NCBI GenBank assembly: GCA_003024175.1
Contig: MDYQ01000091.1
Location: 31,885-95,884 of the forward strand
Length of the DNA stretch: 64,000 bases
Reading direction: 5' to 3'
Source of the DNA: Planoprotostelium fungivorum
Taxonomy: Eukaryota; Evosea; Variosea; Cavosteliida; Cavosteliaceae
A program made the translations under genes and the position numbers. Every line of letters begins with the position of its first letter. The first letter of the stretch is position 1. The notes below the pieces were generated by a model. It saw nothing but the letters and a program-made list of their open reading frames with translations. It searched no databases and was not told the origin of the DNA. Shown in pieces: positions 47,033-58,684 of the stretch.

Positions 47033-50000
47033 ATGTTAAACAATAATAGAACGGATAGATCTTCGAGCGTCTATTCCGTCGCGCCATCCATAGATGACAC
47101 AGGTACATGAATTCCAATGATTCGATTTCGAATCGATCAACGTCTTATTCCTTGCAGAACTATCTTTCCTGATTTTACAATGGATGAATTCGAAGGGATT
47201 GAGCCAAATTGCAAAGCAAGCTGAGGCGGCGATGATGGAAAAAGATCTCCTGCCGGTCGCAATGAAACACACGGGACAGAAGCATCAGATGTCTCTCGAA
47301 GAACTGGTGATTCAGTCGTTCTCTCTCGCTTGATATCATCATGATCATACACCATATCCAACTGACACTTGAATAGAAGAAGAGACATCCACACGTGGCG
47401 GAGAATCACCTCGAATCCCTCCTTCAACGTCTATTGATCTTATCTCACACACAAGATCCCCCACCACAGCCCATATTCTCTCTCATATCACCTGATCCAT
47501 CTTACAATCTGATCAAAGAGGGACGACAGAAGAAAATACCCTTCAAGACATACAATGCGATTCCCGATGCGATCTCACGAACTACATCATCTCAACGTTG
47601 TCTTCTCAAACCTCATGATCCCAAGCCCATCGATTATCGTGAGCTCATCATAAGACATCGTTCCATCCTCCAGCTGAAGTACTCTTCAAGCATCTGCTCT
47701 CGTCAGCTATCGCATGGACAGAGGTCCATCATGGATCAAGCCGATGACGAAATTATACCAATATCGTCACGTGAGTGGATAATCCCAAATCCGTCCGTCT
47801 ACAACGCAATGACACGGACCCAGTTAAAGAAAATAAGAGGACATGCTTTTCCTGCATATTGTGTTCTCTTCGATCACGTGGGACAGAGACTGATCACGGT
47901 GAGTTCCAGACGAAATTTCACGCGAAATGCGTAACTGTACCGTGTGAAGCTCATTCGGTGAAGGGATCAGACGATCACTTTGTCAGAATCTTTTCGACTC
48001 GTAGTGCACATCTCATCCGAACACTGAAAGGACACGTGGTGAGTGATATCTCTTCATCTCGATGATCTTCACCTCTTGATCACATCACGATCATCGATCA
48101 TCCATCATCGATCGGTGTCACGATCACTCATCATGGTCACGAACGATCATCATCGATCACCATCGATCATCATCGGTCATCTCATGATGATGTCTTAGGG
48201 TGATATCGTTGACTTGGCCATCACGAGAGACAACCAAATCTTAGCCACAGCCTGTAACATGGGCGCCATACGAATTTGGGACTTCAACACGTACCACCCC
48301 ATCACCGTTCTATCCAGTGAGTCCCGTCCCAATTTTTCCCGCGCTCATGTGTAGTCCCAAATCAGGTCTCCTTCTCTAGCATCAGCTTCTGCGGTAGTCT
48401 GGAGAACATGTATCTCGTCAGTGGAGATTACAATCAGAATGCCATCATGTGGCCCGTCGATCAATTTGTCAAAGATAACGTCCAACCCATCCTCTTGAAC
48501 GAACAACCCGTGTCTCCATCAGAAGCCATGGTCATCTCCGTCTCAAAAGGTATTTCCCGCCAAAATCCGTCCCAATTCTCACGTGACCAGGTGGTACGAT
48601 GTTTGTGACGGCCGGTGATACCATCATAAGATTGTGGCAAGTTGATCCACCTCAATGCATCGGAAACTTGAAAGGACACGAGCAGAACGTTCTATCCATA
48701 CAATGGGCCAACGAGTCCGAGAGGATATTGTCCGGCGGATACGACAATACGGTGAGATATCTCGTGGAAATTTCGTGGAGATTTCGTGGGTTGATCGTGG
48801 TGCAGGTGAGGATATGGAAGAATGATGGAGGCGATTGGAAGAGCATCGTGTTGCCTTTAGATGAAAATCCAGCGACGAAAGCTAGCACTACAACGCTCTT
48901 GTGGTCGCTCGACGATCGCTATGCCATCGTCGCAGCCATGAAGGGACATCAGAAGAAGAAGGGTTACATCATGGTGAGAAGTGCCGTGTATTTCGGCGGG
49001 AAATTCAAATTTCGAAAAGGTGTGGGAATCGCGGACAGGAGTTCTCAAGTACAAATTGGAAGAACATACAGACCGAGTGTACGCCCTGGAGACCCATCCG
49101 AAAGATCCGAGAATTTTCTTCAGCGGAGGTTACGATGGTAACGTCATCATATGGGATCTACAAACGGGAATGACCATCAGTAAATTTCAGAACAGCATCA
49201 ACGTACCGAACGAAGGTGAATCACGTGACTCATGATGTCTTACGAGACATCATATGAGATGTCGTACGAGATATCTCATGGTGTGTAGGTATCGTTCCCG
49301 TACAAATTTTGGACGGAAGATTTTCACCGACGGGAGATTGTTTTGCCGTGACAGATTCCCGCGGGTTCATCTCCCTCTACGGTGAGTTTGAGAGTCCCAA
49401 ATTTTCCCGCCAAAATGTTTCTCTCCTCGAACTGATCACGTGACAGGTATGGGAAACGAGCAGCACTATCAGAACACTCCCGTGGAGCAATCTTTTCAAT
49501 CGGATCACCACTACCTTCGTTTGGATTCATCTCTCAATGTCTACGACGACAACGTTCACCTACCCGCCCACTTGGTGGAGTTGGGAGGTACGTTGGAAAT
49601 TTCACGTGAATGTCACTGAAATTTCGCAGAGATATGTCCACTCTTAGATCCCACACCGTACGAGAAGCAGACGAGACCTGCCGAATTTGCCCCACCGAAA
49701 ATCGACGAAGATGAGTGGAATTTTAGAAAATCGATCTACAACGCCAAGCGAGCGAACGAGGTCACCATGGTGAGAGACGCGTGATTTCATTCGAATGAAA
49801 CCGGTTCAGGTGCACAGAACCGTGCAGCCCGCACCCTTCCGTTCCAAGGCGCCGGACAACAGCAACCGTGTGGCTCCACCCTCTTTTGTAGCTTACGAGA
49901 CGGAGACAAACTTTGATCCCGTCGAGGCCGACAACTCCGAGGAGGAAGAAGAGTTTGTGGAGCAGGTGGGTGTCCCAAGAAAAGGCGGGAAATTTTTCTG

Positions 50001-53000
50001 AGAAATTCTCAGGAAGACGATGATGAGTACGCTTCGGATGAGGAAGACAAGGACAGGTATTCAGAGAGGTTGAGAAATAAGGTGAGTTATATTGAAATGG
50101 AGATGTCACGGGGAGATATCGTACGGGAAATCTCACGGATATCAGAGGACTTCGACGAGTGCGAACACGAGCGTAGAATCCAGCACACCGAAGAAGGAAG
50201 GGGTGAGCTGATGTCATCACATCGGCACGCATGTCATCACATCACCACTGAAACAGTATCGTGCTGGTTGATGTACATTCATCATCACACCACTCACCTC
50301 ATCCATATCCCATCATAAGATCATCACGTCATCACAAGATCATCACATCATCATCACACGTGATGATGTTCTAACTCCTCCAAGTCTCGACGTCGCCTTC
50401 GAAGTGCATCCGGCCAAGAGGAGTTCTCCAACGACGAGAACGATGAGATGAATTTCAGCGGTAGTGATTCCGACAACGCTTCCGTCTCGGATGGAGAGAT
50501 GGACTTGATCGACGACTCTGCCCTACTCAGAGACGAGAAGAAGAGGAAGAAGATCCTCAGGGGAAGGAAGGGAGTGCCCCGGTACTGGCACCAGTGGCTG
50601 CTGAGAAATCACGACGAAATTTCGTCTTACGTACCCCAGATGGGTGACGAAGTGAGTGATCTACAGTGTGAAATTTCAATTTACGTCTGTAGGTGTATTA
50701 CTTCTGTCAGGGAGACAAAGAGTACAGAGACATCAGCGACGCATCCATACGTACTGTCTACAGAACTAATCCGGCGCTACTCTGCAAGGTCGTCGGAGTT
50801 CAATATCACGTGGCAACCCAACCGTGGTGCGAAATCTCTCTGGAAATCGATCCGAAGCACGTCATAGACGAGCCCACGGGAGAATTGGCGGGAACCTCAT
50901 CCGAAATTTCGACAGACGGCAAGCAAGAGCAGACAGACGACGTACCACACGGTGACACTTCGCTCCAAAATGTCGACACCCCCTCCCTCCCTCCCAATCG
51001 ATTCAAGGTGAAATGTCGACGAAAACTCCCCACTCTGACCCCGGCAGGTAGGCTATCGTGCCGATTCAGACAGTCCCGACTGTCTATGTCTCTCTTCCAT
51101 CGTCAGGGGATCTTTAAACATCCCATGGAGGATCGGCGATCGCTTCATGTCTTTCATGAGCTCGAGTTGGTTCTTTGGAATCGTCTTAGACTTGGCGCCC
51201 CCCAACGAACAGTACCCAGACAGCCCTTGGGAGAGTTACAAGGTGAAGGGACGATTTTATTTCATTTTAATGTTTCGAAAGGTGAAGTGGGAGCTAGACG
51301 GGACGGAGGCTAATTTTAGCCCGTGGGAGATGTACCCCGTCAACGATGTAAATAACAATAATAATCAAGTCGATCCATCTACAACGAGCCAGACCAAGTT
51401 CCAACCCCACGCCCCACCCGAGACCCTCAGGTGAAATCGGCGGAGTTCCTCGAAATTTCTCACCCGTCACAGCCAAGAAGAGACGGACAGACTCCTACAA
51501 GGTCTCCATCACATCATCCTCTTAAAGATGTGCAGGCCATTCAGACTGCCCGTGAACGTCCGACAGGTACCTCTACCGACACCCCATCGATGTCAATGCT
51601 GATGGATACAGGTTCGAAACTATCTCAAATGGGTGGCTTATCCAATGGACTTGTCTACCATGACAAAGAGGCTGAAGGAGAGATACTACAGGAGGATCGA
51701 TGCATTGGTCTGGGACATCAACACGATGTATGGAAACGCACACACGTACAATCAAGATGGATCAGAGATCGTTCAAGTGAGAGATCTCATCGAGACAGCT
51801 CTCATCGTTAGACATCGTGTCATGAGATGTTGATGAGAGGATGTCTGTGGCTGATGATGAACAGGAGGCGAAAAAGTTGACGGATTGGATCAAATGTTTG
51901 GTCCTCGATCCCCTTCACTCCCTCGGAGCCCTCGGACTTCCCTCGGAGGAATCCGAGTACGATCCGGTGAGAAAGATTAAAACATTAGAAAATCGATTTT
52001 ATTGATTTCACGCTGAAGCTTAGACAGGAGGGTTATGAAGAGCCACCAGAAGTTCAAGAGAAAGACTTGTCTATGGATACATCGGTCAACATCGACGTAG
52101 AGGGAGAGACAGAGTTACCTCCTATAGAGGTTGCAGCTGAAGCGAAGGAGAAGAAGGCAGAAAAACCGAAACTGAGTATCAAATTGAGAAAGCAGGACGA
52201 CAAGTGGGCACACAAAGAAGACGGCAACATGTCTATGGAAGCATCGGCGTCCATCTTATCTGATATCAAATCGATGCAACCAAATGTGGACTCGAACAGC
52301 AACAACAACGGTGAAACATCTTCCATTGATGATGGACACATGATGATGATGGACAGGTGCAGTGATGGATAAGACGACAGCACCTGCCATCAGCGGAAGG
52401 ACGTTGAGATTACAGAGAAGAAGCTACAGAGAACCAGAAGGAACGATTGCGTCCAGAGTCACTCGGTCCACGAGAAATAAGAGACAGCGACTTCCATCTA
52501 TGGAAGATGATGATGATGATGCAGACGAAGACGATGTCGTTGATGGAGATCTCTCACCCGATGTGAGATCAGAAGACGAGTATCACTCGTCCGAAGAAGA
52601 TGAGGAGGGGAGACACAGTCGAAAGAGGTGATGCAAGATGATGAGATCTGATGTTGAGAATGTCTACAGAAAGGTGCCACAGAGGAGGTCTACGAGACGG
52701 GTGCAGAGGAAGAGATATTTAGAAGATGATGAAGAAGATCTCCCCGAATTCGAAGACGAACCGGAGCCAGAAGAGGTGACCAGTTGCATCTCATCACCTC
52801 TTTCTAATCATGGACAGCTGTTCTTCGATGACGATGAGATCGATGGCCACACGACCAAGGCGACACCGTTCAGTGCTACAAATTCAAAGTATTGGGGAAG
52901 TGTTTCAGTAGACAGCGACAGTGAAGAAGAGATGAGCCGACCGAAGAGGAGGACGAGGGGAAGTGTAAAGAAGGAAGATGACGGGGTGCGTATGTCACGA

Positions 53001-53003
53001 TAA
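47033..53003 (+). CDS. BRWD/PHIP-like protein (LisH-like, WD40 repeats, bromodomain)
   Basis: [19 protein letters not shown] then, after an intron, [20 protein letters not shown], a LisH-like start as in PHIP/BRWD. WD40 blades include [71 protein letters not shown], and [21 protein letters not shown] long middle region ([48 protein letters not shown]) matches the PHIP family, then the first bromodomain: [20 protein letters not shown] and [20 protein letters not shown]. Acidic and basic tails ([15 protein letters not shown]) end at TAA 53001-53003. In the family, these proteins read H3K4 methylation or acetylation and recruit CUL4-DDB1. An in-frame extension to 46889 is possible. Confidence 0.85.
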
Positions 53004-53129
53004 TCATCATCTCAAAGACACAGTATCCATGAGTCACCTCCATCGAATCAACATGATGCATCTGATGAAATAGAGATTCGAAATAAAATAGCATGCGTTC
53101 CCTTTCCTCCCAATTTATAGTGACGAAAT

Positions 53130-53831
53130 TTACTTCTCGGGGACGGTGACGTCTCCAGCATCGATGGAGGCCTGGATGTCCTTGGGGGACTTTCCGTCGA
53201 CGGTGCAGCCGACAGAGACGCAAGAGCCGAGGATCTCTTTGACGACACCAGTCATATCTCTGGCCTGAGATCTCTCTCTCATGACCTTGGCGATCTGGAG
53301 GACATCGTTGAAGGTGATGTTTCCGTCGTGCTTGATGTTCTTGACCTGCATATGGAGGTGAGATAAAGAGGGTGGATGTGTGCATTTTTACCTTCTTTCT
53401 GTCACGGTGGGGCTCCTTGAGGGCACGGATGATGAGGGCGGCGGCGGAGGCAACGACCTCGACCTTAGCCTGTCTGTTCTGGATGGTCAGTCTGCAAGTG
53501 ACCTTCAGACCCTTCCAGTCTCCGGTGGCCTTTTGGATATCATCTCCGACCTTCTTGGGGGACTGTATTGGGAGTCAATTTATGAGAGACATCGATTTCT
53601 GATATGGACTCACCAGACCGAGAGGTCCGACCTTGGGGGCGAGGGTGGAAGCTCCAGCAGCCTCACCTCCGACGGCTCTGACGTAGACTACAAAGAATCA
53701 GGTCATCTGAAACATAACGGAGGATAAAATGGAATGGACATCTTTTTATATATTTATAGCTCTCGAAATCATGATAAAGGATTCTTCTACTCACTGACAA
53801 CGATGGCGTTGGGATCGAGTTTGGGAGGCAT
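53130..53831 (-). CDS. RPL12: Ribosomal protein uL11 (RPL12), left-arm copy
   Basis: Start [12 protein letters not shown], then [115 protein letters not shown] and DVTVPEK before TAG/TAA at 53130-53132. It matches uL11/L12 of the large subunit stalk base (GTPase-associated centre) throughout. Introns of 40-130 nt. A second copy in opposite orientation starts at 63453 and runs off the window; the two appear identical over the overlap, including intron sequence. Confidence 0.95.
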
Positions 53832-54519
53832 TGTAAAAGATCAAAGGGTTGAAAGGATCTACATGAGAGATGAGAAACAAGAGACAGAGAGGAGGCTATC
53901 ATGATATAACGCTTAAGAACAAGATGAGACAACTGACCGAGGTGATGTTGGTCCGACGATGCGAAAAACAACGAGAAGACACCGCTGAGATATCTTACTA
54001 TTCATGTCATTTTCTCATATCGTTGTAAACGGATTTAAAAAATCAGGATCCTCTTCTTTTGTTTCAATCATGAGGGACCCTCTCCGGGACAGTGTCCTCG
54101 ATTGCACATCTAAAGGAAGAATAAATGCAGATGGATAACCACTATAAGAGTAGACGTATCTCATGAATGTTGTATACCTATACACCAAGTCCCACGGATA
54201 ATACACCACCGCCGTGATCGAGCTCGGACCCAGTCCAACGATCTGACGCGAATCCATTGACTGCCACTATCGAAAACTGAGAAGAACAAGTGATGAACGC
54301 GTGAGAGCGTCTCTCGTCTTGATCATTGTTATCTCGAGTGGTCAATGCTGCTGTTCTGGTTCATTCACGGCGATCATCAACAGCTTGTGGCTCACCCTGT
54401 GCGGTATTCGATATGTCGTAGTGGTAAATGACAGCAGAATAATAGAGACGAGTGAAGGACGTCCGCTCCGTCTTCCTTCTTTTTGAACCATGCAGTGTCA
54501 GATTTACAGCGACGGGGAC
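53832..54519. other. Intergenic between uL11 and the glycosidase (left arm)
   Basis: The first 140 bp or so next to uL11 match the right arm closely; the rest (about 54012-54489) is visibly diverged with substitutions and indels. A small minus-strand ORF (54015-54257) has a diverged counterpart at 63060-63269 of different length, so it is probably not a gene. Confidence 0.5.
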
Positions 54520-56533
54520 ATGAAATCCATCACATCAGCCCTCCTCTTAATCCTATTGGTACCTGCTCTGGGATGCCTCCAGGGATTCGAAGGACCATCA
54601 TGCACTGAAACATATCGTTCGGGGACAACAGCTCGTTTCACAGGACAACCCATCAATTTAGTGTCTATACCTTTTGGTTCAGCTAATTCGGTGCCAGTGG
54701 TGTGGATACAATTCCACATCGTCATCGATCAGATGCCATCTTCTACGATTGAACTCCTCAATCTCACCGGTGATGGGACCAACATTCACACCAATCTCTT
54801 TCTGGTCACCTTAGATCCTTCTGGCATCGTAAACATCAGGAGTTCGTGTGGAGCCGCAGGAGAGAACGGGACACTCTCTTCCACCGTAGGAATTCCCCTC
54901 CAACAGTGGACCTCAGTGGTCATTCGCATAGATGGCTCACAGAATGGGCAATACTGTCACTCGACGTCCATCGGCACGATATCATTCGATGGAAATCTAG
55001 TGGGAACGTCCAGCCTGTACGCACCATTGATCAGAGCCTCTGGGAGACTTTCGAACTTGTTAGGAAATGGTTTCTTCGGTAGGATCAGCTTCTTCTCCAC
55101 GTCCATGTCAGATACATCGGCCGTAACGCCTTCTTGTGGACAGAGCGTCTTACTCTGTGACTTCAGTCTGACATCGAATACAACCTGCACCACCGACACC
55201 ATCGCATTGGACACGGCTGATCCAACACGTTTCCTGCAAAGTTACTCTTTCTCCCTCTACGCCTGGACCCTGTGAGACATCATCTTCTCACTTCACACAT
55301 CATCTCACGACCGAACAGGAGCGCTGGAAATTGGGTCTTACCCATATATTCCAGTCAAAATCGCGACGCTCTCGTCCAATCTATCGTAGCTCGTGGAATC
55401 AAGGTATCCATCATCGTATCATCTCCAATCATCATCCATCCGACACGACACAGAACGTGCATCTCAACAACAACGCCCCACAAGCTCCACCAAACACTTG
55501 CTGGGCCGACACCGCCACATCGCGATGGGAGCTCACCAGTCTGTCTAAACTCATGAAGAGTCTCCACCAGGCCGGAGTCACCGTCTACGCCCTCTATACC
55601 GATCCCAGCCTGCTCAACGATGTCATCATCCACAACATGCGGGCCACATTGGGTGCTCACGTGAACGGATCCATCCCACTGCAACCCTTCGATGGCATCA
55701 GCATGGACTACGAGCCCCCCACGTTCGACACGACAAACAAGTTGGCCCTCATGAACGTCTTAAACAAGACCGTCGGCGTCTGCAGAAATCTGTCCATCGC
55801 CTGCCACGTGTCCATGTCTTACCGCACGGCGTTCTACAACGGGACAGGAGATTATGCCTCTACACCCTTCTACCAGCAGATCTTGGATTTACTTCAAGAA
55901 GGTGATTCAGTAGACATTCAGACCGGTAGCTCTTCTCCATGCAACGTTCAGAGTCGCATGAGGCCCGTCATCACTTACGCCAACACGAAGAAGGTCTCCA
56001 CCTTTATTCACTTGGAGACACGCAACGACACAGACGTAGAGACGCAGGGTTTCAGCTTCTTCGGCCGTGGAGAATCACAGATGTGGAGCACCGTGAGGAG
56101 GATGTATCACGATGGAGACGCAGCTCCAACGGGTTTCGTTCTTCACCAGTGGCGGCAGTCGATCAACACCGGGATGAGCCTGTGGCCAAACGTGGGATTC
56201 GACGGGGACTGTGGGAACGATTGCGCTCCACTGGGAGGGGTCTGTGGAGACGGAGTGTGCGACCCCATCGTTGGAGAAACGGTGGGAAACTGTGGAGATT
56301 GCCTGCCCGTGGGACACACGCCGTGCCCGACGTATGGAGTTCCCAACGAAGTATCGGGCACTCCGCTGGTGTACTACCAAGAGACAACCTCGTCGACAAG
56401 GAGCACGTCCACACCGGCCACAGCTGTGGATACAGTGATACAGACTCGCCTCACAAATATCTTTCTCAACGGAAGTGAAGCCTTGGTGCCTGCAGTGATG
56501 ACATTGGTTTGTATGGTGTGGTTCACCTTGTAA
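54520..56533 (+). CDS. Secreted TIM-barrel glycosidase-like protein, left-arm copy
   Basis: Start MKSITSALLLILLVPALGCL is a signal peptide. Two introns (55272-55318, 47 nt; 55404-55453, 50 nt). Total about 640 residues. The N-terminal part looks like a LamG/concanavalin-type beta sandwich (WIQFHIVIDQMPSSTIELL, QQWTSVVIRIDGSQNGQYC). The second half resembles a barrel: GNWVLPIYSSQNRDALVQS, WADTATSRWELTSLSKLMKS, GVTVYALYTDPS, and FDGISMDYEPPTF, which recalls the GH18 chitinase DxxDxDxE motif except that the first D of DxDxE is Ser. Then VVTYANTKKVSTFIHLET, a Cys-rich segment (CGNDCAPLGG, CGDGVCDP, CGDCLPVGHTPCP) and a hydrophobic C-terminus (VPAVMTLVCMVWFTL) suited to a GPI anchor. Substrate unknown. 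The start at MKSIT is chosen because an upstream ATG (54490) is absent in the right copy. Confidence 0.82.
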
Positions 56534-57009
56534 TAGATGATGTAGAAGAGGTGCTTCTGTCGTTCGAATGTTCTTGTGTGCGATCGTTCTCTTCGCTAAA
56601 CATTTGTTGTGAGTTGAGCACGTGGAAGGCTGTTGTGAATACCAAGTCATTTACTTTATCAACGTTGGCAATCACCGCGAAGACCGTCTCATGTGTCTCG
56701 ATGGTAAGCGAATATCCGTGTTGTTGGCAGTAGAATTCCTTCGTCCAAAATGCGTTGGGTAGCGTCTGATTGTTTTTCGGATAATTACCCGCTGATGGTA
56801 TTGTCTGTTCCATTTAAATCGGTCGCACCGCCCTAATACGTCTGTCATCGGCGAAATACATCACCCTCGGATCTATACTGAATCCCCGACAGTAGTCAAC
56901 CGTATCACCCACCGTCGGACCTCGTAAAGAATAATTCCCCAATTCCCCGCGGTACATCCCATTCGGCATTTCACACAATCGACCCCACCTCTCTCACTTT
57001 CACATCAAC
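56534..57009. other. Intergenic between glycosidase and SDR remnant (left arm)
   Basis: Homologous to 60350-60786 but clearly diverged. A minus-strand ORF (56523-56813, MEQTIPSAGNYP...) shares its first 30 or so residues with an ORF at 60540-60740 (MEQSIPPVGNCP...) and then differs. Changes fall in all codon positions, so coding is doubtful. Confidence 0.45.
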
Positions 57010-57640
57010 ATGACCAACAACATCGTCTGAATCACAGGAGCCAACATTGGCATCGGCTGGGAGACCGTCAAGGCCCTCCTCGAATCACATCCTCTTCGGT
57101 TGTCGCTCTATCTAGGGACAGACTGCCTTGCAAGAGGTGCTGAGAGTGTGTCCAGAAACGAAGAGCACCGTTGAGCTGCTGGAGGTCGACCTGACAAGTG
57201 ATGCGTCCATCGAGGCGGCAGCGAAGCTCGTGGCAGAGAATCACGGCCGCGTGGACACCCTCGTGAACAACGCAGGTGAACCACCTCTAAGAACCTGCAC
57301 GTGTTGACTCGAACAGGTGCACACGGCACCTGTGACGTCAACTTGGCCGGCACCCACATCATGACTTGGAACTTTGTTCCCCTGCTCTTAAAGTCGACCG
57401 ACCCCAGGCTCATCTTCCTCAGCGGTCACTCTCACATGAACCAAGCCAGTGAGAAATACTTCCCACGCCTCCTCAGCCTGCCGGCTGGCCCAAAGACATT
57501 CACTTCGAGACGATCGGCTATCGCTGCTCGAAGGTGGGCCTCAACATGCTCACGCTCGATTGGAGCCAAGCACCCCAGCTTGGGAGGACAGTATGTGATG
57601 GATGTCATCGAGGGGCAGCAACAAAAGTGTGGTTTCTTTT
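57010..57640 (+). pseudogene. Short-chain dehydrogenase/reductase, left-arm copy, decayed
   Basis: Aligns with the intact right copy (59517-60349). Its start ATGACCAACAACATCGTC is followed by TGA where the right copy has TTA. It lacks 14 bp at about 57082, about 50 bp after 57318, and 101 bp at about 57564 between two TTGGA words. Together these remove part of the Rossmann helix and the segment after YRCSK, and shift the frame. TGANIGIG and NNAG remain readable. The functional role, if any, is lost. Confidence 0.88.
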
Positions 57641-58080
57641 TATCACGTGACAAACAACAAAACAGCCACCGCTATCCCGTCCGTTTTCGTTCTAGCTGCA
57701 TCAGGTGCTCTCAACTTCCACATCATCATTCCACTTGTTCTCTCTTTCGACACGATTCATTTGAAGTTTACAACAAGAACATCATCTTCGTGTCGTTGCT
57801 TGTTGTAGCGAACACCTTCTGACGCATCACAGACTTCAAGTCCATCCGTGAAGAGACAGAAGGAAAGAGTAGAGTGACTGGACAAAGTCACTGAGAGTGA
57901 GGTACGCAAGAGGGCATCGTCTCGTTTTCGAGAGAAACAGGAGGATAAAGTCATATAGACCTCTTCTATCGATCATCAGGTGTCAAGGAGTAAATCAGAT
58001 CAACTGATAGATTAGTAGGAATCATCTTGGTTCTCTTTTTGATTGGATTGAGAAAAGACCATTTGATGCGGCAGCCACCC

Positions 58081-58150
58081 ATCAGGTGGCAAAGTTTGTC
58101 AAGGTATAAAGAGTCATCTCAAAGCACCATCACATCTGTCGAGCGGTAGA
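58081..58150 (+). repeat. 70-bp copy of the 3' end of the gene at 40.4-40.8 kb
   Basis: Matches 40752-40821 at 67 of 70 positions without gaps. It carries the last codons (HQVAKFVKV vs NQVAKFVEV), the stop TAA and the start of the 3' UTR. No upstream exon of the parent is present, so it is a truncated copy. Confidence 0.85.
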
Positions 58151-58287
58151 ATAATCCAGATTGCGTTCGTTGTAACACGACATCATCACGTGATGATGTC
58201 ACCGCATACTTCTTCAGATCTTATGGAAATTTCATCCGTGTGACTGTGGCTTCCTCCTCTCTCTCACCACAATTCAAAAACAACAAC

Positions 58288-58545
58288 ATGAACAACTTCA
58301 ACGACAACACCCGCGACGTCACACAAAGAGTCGAGCCAGCCATCGAGGGCACCGATTTTCAGAAGAACAGGAGAGAGCAAATGACTTCTGGCATGGACGA
58401 TCACGTCTCCCACGAGTCGGTCAACACCAGAATGGCCAATGCCTCCAACGGATTGGACACACACGCCGTCCGACCCTTCGCTGATGCCATCAGCAGCCTG
58501 TTAGGAGGTCAGGGAAACAGCCACCCCTACGGAGACCTCAAGTAA
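58288..58545 (+). CDS. Small hydrophilic orphan protein
   Basis: Single-exon frame of 85 residues from MNNFNDNTRDVTQRVEPAIE to SLLGGQGNSHPYGDLK, TAA 58543-58545. Hydrophilic, no Cys, no hydrophobic core until the C-terminal AISSLLGG. Its composition is LEA-like or of the disordered kind, but there is no diagnostic repeat. It lies in the spacer between the inverted arms. Confidence 0.5.
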   Translation: MNNFNDNTRDVTQRVEPAIEGTDFQKNRREQMTSGMDDHVSHESVNTRMANASNGLDTHAVRPFADAISSLLGGQGNSHPYGDLK

Positions 58546-58684
58546 ATACAGAATGTATTTTTAAGTCAGAACTCTTGATATACGAGTTGAGTGGTGGTTG
58601 TGTTTGCCCTGTCAGTGATTATTGTGCCTGGATGATGTGATGTGATTTGGTGTTTGTTTTCATAAATATTGCGATCTACGCGGG

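Larger units (their letters stand above)
53284..57621 (+). repeat. Left arm of a large inverted duplication
   Basis: Reverse-complement match to 59568-64000. Carries the end of uL11, the glycosidase-like gene and an SDR pseudogene. The outer limit is not reached, because its partner ends at the window edge (64000 corresponds to about 53284). The inner limit is near 57621 (homology ends at GGGGCAGCAA). Matching midpoints shift gradually (58642, 58660, 58680) because of indels. Confidence 0.95.

Noticed and set aside
54015-54257. Small ORF upstream of uL11 present in both arms
   Set aside because: Copies differ in length and have indels that do not respect codons; likely noncoding 5' region.
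55939-56478. Long alternative-frame ORF inside the glycosidase
   Set aside because: Frame shadow of a GC-rich coding exon; it appears in both arms only because the gene itself does.
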